A stretch of 64,000 bases of DNA from Ramlibacter ginsenosidimutans (GTDB lineage: Bacteria > Pseudomonadota > Gammaproteobacteria > Burkholderiales > Burkholderiaceae_C). Positions 60,804 through 64,000 of the stretch are shown piece after piece. The stretch lies in assembly GCF_042678185.1 (NCBI RefSeq), contig NZ_JBHUDQ010000006.1; one strand, written 5' to 3'. Position numbers and translations under genes: made by a program. Each line of letters opens with the position of its first letter. Positions within the stretch are counted from its first letter, which is position 1. Under the pieces are notes generated by a model. It did not search any database. It saw only the letters and a list, made by a program, of their open reading frames with translations, and had not been told where the DNA came from.

Positions 60804-61463
60804 TCACTGAAGCTTATCCACCGCCGCGCGTCCGCGCAGTGGCGGCAGCATCGCAATCGTCGACACCAGCGCCCGCACGCTGCTGCTGCGGGTCTTGCAG
60901 CACAAGCTGCGGATGTGCGTGCGGACGGTGGACACCTGGATGTTCAACCGCGACGCGATCTGGGGTCCGGTGAGGTCCTGGCACAGCATGGTGAGGACTT
61001 CCACCTCCATGTACGTGAGCCGATGCGCGCAGGCGAAGGAAGCGAGCATCAGGTTCTCGCACACCGAGCCGCGCGACAGGAACAAGGCAACGCAGTCGAC
61101 GGTGCGAGCGGTCGAGCTCCGCGGCACCGGGATGGCCAGCACGATCAGGCGCTCCGGTTCGCGGTTGCCCAGGGTGATCAGGGTGCGCTTGCCCTCGCGT
61201 GCGCTGCGCAGGGCCTGCGACAACTTCGCGCCCTGGCGCGAATCGGGGCCGCACACGACGCCGTCGCGCAGGAGCAGTGCCTTCTGCTTTCGGAATTCCT
61301 CGATCGCCGCCGGATTGGCACTGATCACGCGACCATCGCCGGCAGCGAGCACCACGCCGTGGGCGAGCTCGTTGAAGATCAGCGCCAGCGCGAAGCCATC
61401 CCTGGAAAGAGATCCGCGTCCATCAACGTGAATGCCGATCGAGCTCAGGTCTTGCTGGTCCAC
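60804..61463 (-). CDS. LuxR-type transcription regulator with N-terminal PAS-like domain
   Basis: 219 aa from GTG at 61463, chosen because GGAAGGGGGG lies 5 nt upstream; the open frame continues 40 codons further without similarity. The N-terminal part (LIFNELAHGVVLAAGDGRVISANPAA) looks like a PAS fold. The C-terminal LuxR helix-turn-helix (LTYMEVEVLTMLCQDLTGPQIASRLNIQVSTVRTHIRSL, read in parts) is clear. No receiver domain, so not a classical response regulator. Co-directional with the serine hydrolase. Confidence 0.85.
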   Translation of the reverse strand: MDQQDLSSIGIHVDGRGSLSRDGFALALIFNELAHGVVLAAGDGRVISANPAAIEEFRKQKALLLRDGVVCGPDSRQGAKLSQALRSAREGKRTLITLGNREPERLIVLAIPVPRSSTARTVDCVALFLSRGSVCENLMLASFACAHRLTYMEVEVLTMLCQDLTGPQIASRLNIQVSTVRTHIRSLCCKTRSSSVRALVSTIAMLPPLRGRAAVDKLQ

Positions 61464-61620
61464 ATCATCCCCCCTTCCCACTGCCCAGGCATTGCTGAGC
61501 TGCGAGGCACGCTGGCTTGTTGCCGATGTCGAGCGTATCCCTTGTAGCACAGAGAACTTTCGATGACGAGTGCGCGTCACCAAAACGTTCGATGCTCCAG
61601 CACTCCCGGGGAAGAGTCGA

Positions 61621-62805
61621 TCAGGCGGCGGGCGTAGCCTCCACTCGCGTTCGCAGTACGGCGAGCCAGGCGAGAATCGTGTCCAGCACGAGGCCGTAGT
61701 TCCCGACCTGGCAATGGCTGGCCGCGTCTTCCGCCGCGGTGAACACGCGTGCGGTGACCGAACGGGCTTGCGTCAGGGCGGCCGACTGCCTCCAGCACTG
61801 TGCGACCGGCACGTAGTGATCTTCCGCGCCGGCCAGGATCAGCACGTCCTGCGAGACACTCGCGGAGACGTCGAACGTGTTCAGCGCGCGCGCTGCCCGC
61901 AGGAATGCGGCGGGCGATCCGGTCCCCGTCACCTCCATTCCCTGCTGCAGCCCCCACAGGGAGGATGGGTCGCTGCGGGCCGTCTTGCCGACGATTCCGT
62001 TCACTGCGCGGTCGAGCCGGGCCGTGAGCAGGCGGCGCAGCATGCCCCGCTGCGTCGGTCCGGCCCGCGCGGTGACCACCTCGTAGAAGTCGTCGAGGAC
62101 GTCGTAGGCGACGACGCGGGAAATCCGCGGCTCCCGCGCCGCCGCGCGCAGGACCAGCCCGCCTCCAAGGGAGACGCCGACGAGGACCGCGTCGTCGACA
62201 CCGAAGTGGTCGAGCACGGCGCCGACCGGCCGGTGCCAGTCGGGCGTGAGGTGCAGGCCGGAGTCGAGCAGGGCGCCGCCTTGTCCCGGCCCGTCGAAGG
62301 CGATCACCTCGTAGCCGCCGTCGCGCACGGCGAGCAAGGCCTGCACGAGCTCCTCGATGTAGGTATCGAAGCCGCCGAAGACCAGCACGGTGGAAGTCGG
62401 GGAGGGATGGCGCAAGCGGTAGGCGGGAAGCACGCCGCGTTCGCGTCCGTCGTCATAAGGGACGGCGTGCCGGTCCGACAGGGCATCGCCGTAAACCTCG
62501 GTGAGGTCGCGCAGGAAGGCGCTGCGGGCGCGGCTGCGCTCCGGGTCGCCGGGCAGCATGTAGAAGTTGGCGGCCCGTTCATAGAAGGCCGCGGCAAGGG
62601 TGCGGCCCTGTTGCCTTGCTGCCGCCGCGAGCGCGACGAACTCGCGTATCCAGTCGGAGAGATCGCGGATGCGTCCGGCGACGCGCTGCATGTCCTCCAG
62701 CGCCGCCGCCTCCCCGATCCAGTTGTACCAGCGATTCATCTGGAAGTTGAAGTCGACGTCCGGATGCAGGGCGTGATAGCCGGTCGGGAAGCGAGGTGCA
62801 GCCAT
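61621..62805 (-). CDS. Alpha/beta hydrolase with N-terminal helical cap
   Basis: 394 aa. Nucleophile elbow GVSLGG with S212; the oxyanion-side segment is VFGGFDTYIEEL, and a late AGAEDHYVP probably carries the acid. The first 110 residues form a helical extension (FNFQMNRWYNWIGEAA ... AAAFYERAANFYMLP) like that of FrsA-like and 2,6-dihydropseudooxynicotine hydrolase-like enzymes, which cleave C-C or ester bonds in bulky substrates. The actual substrate is unknown. It starts 20 nt after the UbiB-type gene on the same strand, suggesting one operon. Confidence 0.85.
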   Translation of the reverse strand: MAAPRFPTGYHALHPDVDFNFQMNRWYNWIGEAAALEDMQRVAGRIRDLSDWIREFVALAAAARQQGRTLAAAFYERAANFYMLPGDPERSRARSAFLRDLTEVYGDALSDRHAVPYDDGRERGVLPAYRLRHPSPTSTVLVFGGFDTYIEELVQALLAVRDGGYEVIAFDGPGQGGALLDSGLHLTPDWHRPVGAVLDHFGVDDAVLVGVSLGGGLVLRAAAREPRISRVVAYDVLDDFYEVVTARAGPTQRGMLRRLLTARLDRAVNGIVGKTARSDPSSLWGLQQGMEVTGTGSPAAFLRAARALNTFDVSASVSQDVLILAGAEDHYVPVAQCWRQSAALTQARSVTARVFTAAEDAASHCQVGNYGLVLDTILAWLAVLRTRVEATPAA

Positions 62806-62825
62806 GCAGGTTCCCGGCGTTCGCG

Positions 62826-64000
62826 CTAGCCGTGGCGGAACGCATTCACGCGCATGTACCGGCTGGCCCAGAGCAGCAACAGTCCGGCACCGGCCAGGAG
62901 CGCCGCCATCGGCAGGCTGAGAAAAAGAGCGGGCAGCAGCGCGAGCGGCGGCGGCACGCCCATCGTCCGGTCCACGATCGCGCTGGCCAAAGCGAGCACG
63001 CCGAACAGCGCCACGCTCCATCCCGCGACCCGCAGGAAGTTGGACCAGCCGAGTCGCGACTGGCTGGTGCTCCAGTCCGGTTGCTGCTTCTGCTGCAGCT
63101 CCTGCTCGATGCGGGTCGCGAGCTGGGGCGCAAGCCCGGTCAGGCGTGTCAGCAGCGCGCGCGCGAAGTCGCGTCCTTCCGCCGTTCCGAGCCGGTCGCG
63201 GATCTGCCGCGTGACACGGGTGGATCGCTCGCGGAAGTACCGGCTGATCTCTTCCCGGTGATTGAACGAATCCGACAGCGAAACGATCACCGAGTCCAGC
63301 ACGATGAACGCGCGGTAGTAGCGGGCCGCCGGCTGGCTGAACGCCAGGTTGCATTCCCGTGCGGCGCGGAAGTTGGCGATCAGCAGTTGCGACGCACTGC
63401 GGTCGACGGTGGGCAGGTTGGGCTGGTGCTGCCGCAGGACCCACGAGTTGAAGTTGCGCTCGACGAGCGTGCGGAAGCGGTCCATGTCCGCATCCGGCGG
63501 GATCTCCAGGATCCGGCTCAGTGCGGCAAACGCCGAATCGATGTCGTTGGTTTCGATCGAGCTGAGCAGCGTGACCTGGGTCTCCTGGAAGGCCTTCCCG
63601 ATGTGGCCGATGATCCCGAAGTCGACCAGGCCGATGCGGCCGTCGTCCAGCAGGCAGAGGTTGCCTGCGTGCGGGTCCGCGTGGAAGTAGCCGAGTTCGA
63701 ACGCCTGTCGCATGAGAAAGCTGAAGATGGCCCGCGCGATGCGGTCGCGGTCGTCCCGCTCGCGGTCCCGGTGCGCGACGAGTTCGCTCAGCCAGGTGCC
63801 TTCGAGGAGATCGACCACCAGCACGCGCGTGGAGCAGAACTCCCAGTGCACGCGGGGGATCACCATCCAGGCGCTGTCATCGCCCAGCGCATCGCGCATG
63901 CGGGACATCTGCGCCGCCTCCCGGGTGTAATCCAGTTCCTCCTGGGTCCAGGCGGCGAAGTCCTCGACCAGCGCCGTGATGGACAGCCGCCCGAACGTGG
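62826..64000 (-). CDS. UbiB/ABC1/AarF-family kinase-like protein (5' end outside window)
   Basis: At least 391 aa; the frame remains open to the window edge. The visible part includes the family strings EELDYTREAAQM, YFHADPHAGNLCLLDDG (catalytic loop) and IGLVDFGIIGHIG (DFG metal site). The C-terminus has two hydrophobic segments (about 62860-63030 on DNA), as in UbiB, which anchors in the inner membrane and supports ubiquinone biosynthesis. With no ubi genes adjacent and a hydrolase downstream, it may be a paralogue with another lipid-related role. Confidence 0.9.
   Translation of the reverse strand, partial: TFGRLSITALVEDFAAWTQEELDYTREAAQMSRMRDALGDDSAWMVIPRVHWEFCSTRVLVVDLLEGTWLSELVAHRDRERDDRDRIARAIFSFLMRQAFELGYFHADPHAGNLCLLDDGRIGLVDFGIIGHIGKAFQETQVTLLSSIETNDIDSAFAALSRILEIPPDADMDRFRTLVERNFNSWVLRQHQPNLPTVDRSASQLLIANFRAARECNLAFSQPAARYYRAFIVLDSVIVSLSDSFNHREEISRYFRERSTRVTRQIRDRLGTAEGRDFARALLTRLTGLAPQLATRIEQELQQKQQPDWSTSQSRLGWSNFLRVAGWSVALFGVLALASAIVDRTMGVPPPLALLPALFLSLPMAALLAGAGLLLLWASRYMRVNAFRHG

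Overview
The window reads as chromosome of a high-GC betaproteobacterium, most likely Burkholderiales/Comamonadaceae (Ramlibacter/Variovorax-like). The basis is very high GC with strong third-position G/C, an isc operon in the order iscR-S-U-A-hscB-hscA-fdx, an intracellular PHB depolymerase, four Bug/TctC-type receptors without TctAB partners, and a stem-loop repeat of a kind I remember from that family. The genus is inference.

Layout. 1-2411: end of a receiver-Hpt protein translationally coupled to a REC-GGDEF-EAL protein whose catalytic motifs are altered. 2550-7809: 2-oxoacid:ferredoxin oxidoreductase (alpha and beta) with its own FAD/Fe-S NAD(P)H oxidoreductase and a CBS protein. 7828-9848: RnfB-like ferredoxin overlapping the PHB depolymerase. 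10004-14568: two unrelated FAD proteins, a tiny basic protein and an aspartate/aromatic aminotransferase. 14662-17252: uvrB and a low-Mr phosphatase. 17312-22831: complete isc operon behind an IscR type-1-like site. 23043-24872: Tat-exported berberine-bridge-like oxidase.

24885-36704 (minus strand) is an apparent 12-gene operon: a GntR/UTRA regulator, a five-gene Liv ABC importer, a Bug receptor, an aconitase-type hydratase (LeuC/LeuD-like), a hydantoinase/imidase-like amidohydrolase, a fumarate-reductase-like flavoprotein and an isocitrate-lyase/PEP-mutase-type lyase. Most junctions overlap by 4 nt or are separated by a few nt. The parts resemble the lower nicotinate-fermentation pathway (enamidase, dimethylmaleate hydratase, dimethylmalate lyase), but in a different assembly. 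This is the best candidate for an undescribed catabolic system.

36862-37678: dnaQ and tRNA-Val(CAC). 37695 to about 41400: a lower-GC island after the tRNA with a RelE-like/HTH toxin-antitoxin pair, orphan small genes and a TerB-like/BRCT protein; no integrase is seen. 41408-46177: a LysR regulator divergent from two tandem copies of a TauD-dioxygenase plus Bug-receptor module.

46317-56542: a LysE exporter, then two divergent acyl-CoA blocks. The minus block is enoyl-CoA hydratase, two adjacent acyl-CoA dehydrogenases, a class III CoA-transferase and a LysR. The plus block is acyl-CoA dehydrogenase, SDR, APH-type kinase and Bug receptor. The dehydrogenase/SDR/kinase trio matches the gene classes of the levulinate (lva) 4-hydroxyacyl-CoA phosphorylation route. 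56747-64000: a histidine kinase, a MocR-type regulator, a serine hydrolase next to a LuxR regulator, an alpha/beta hydrolase and a UbiB/ABC1 kinase cut by the window end.
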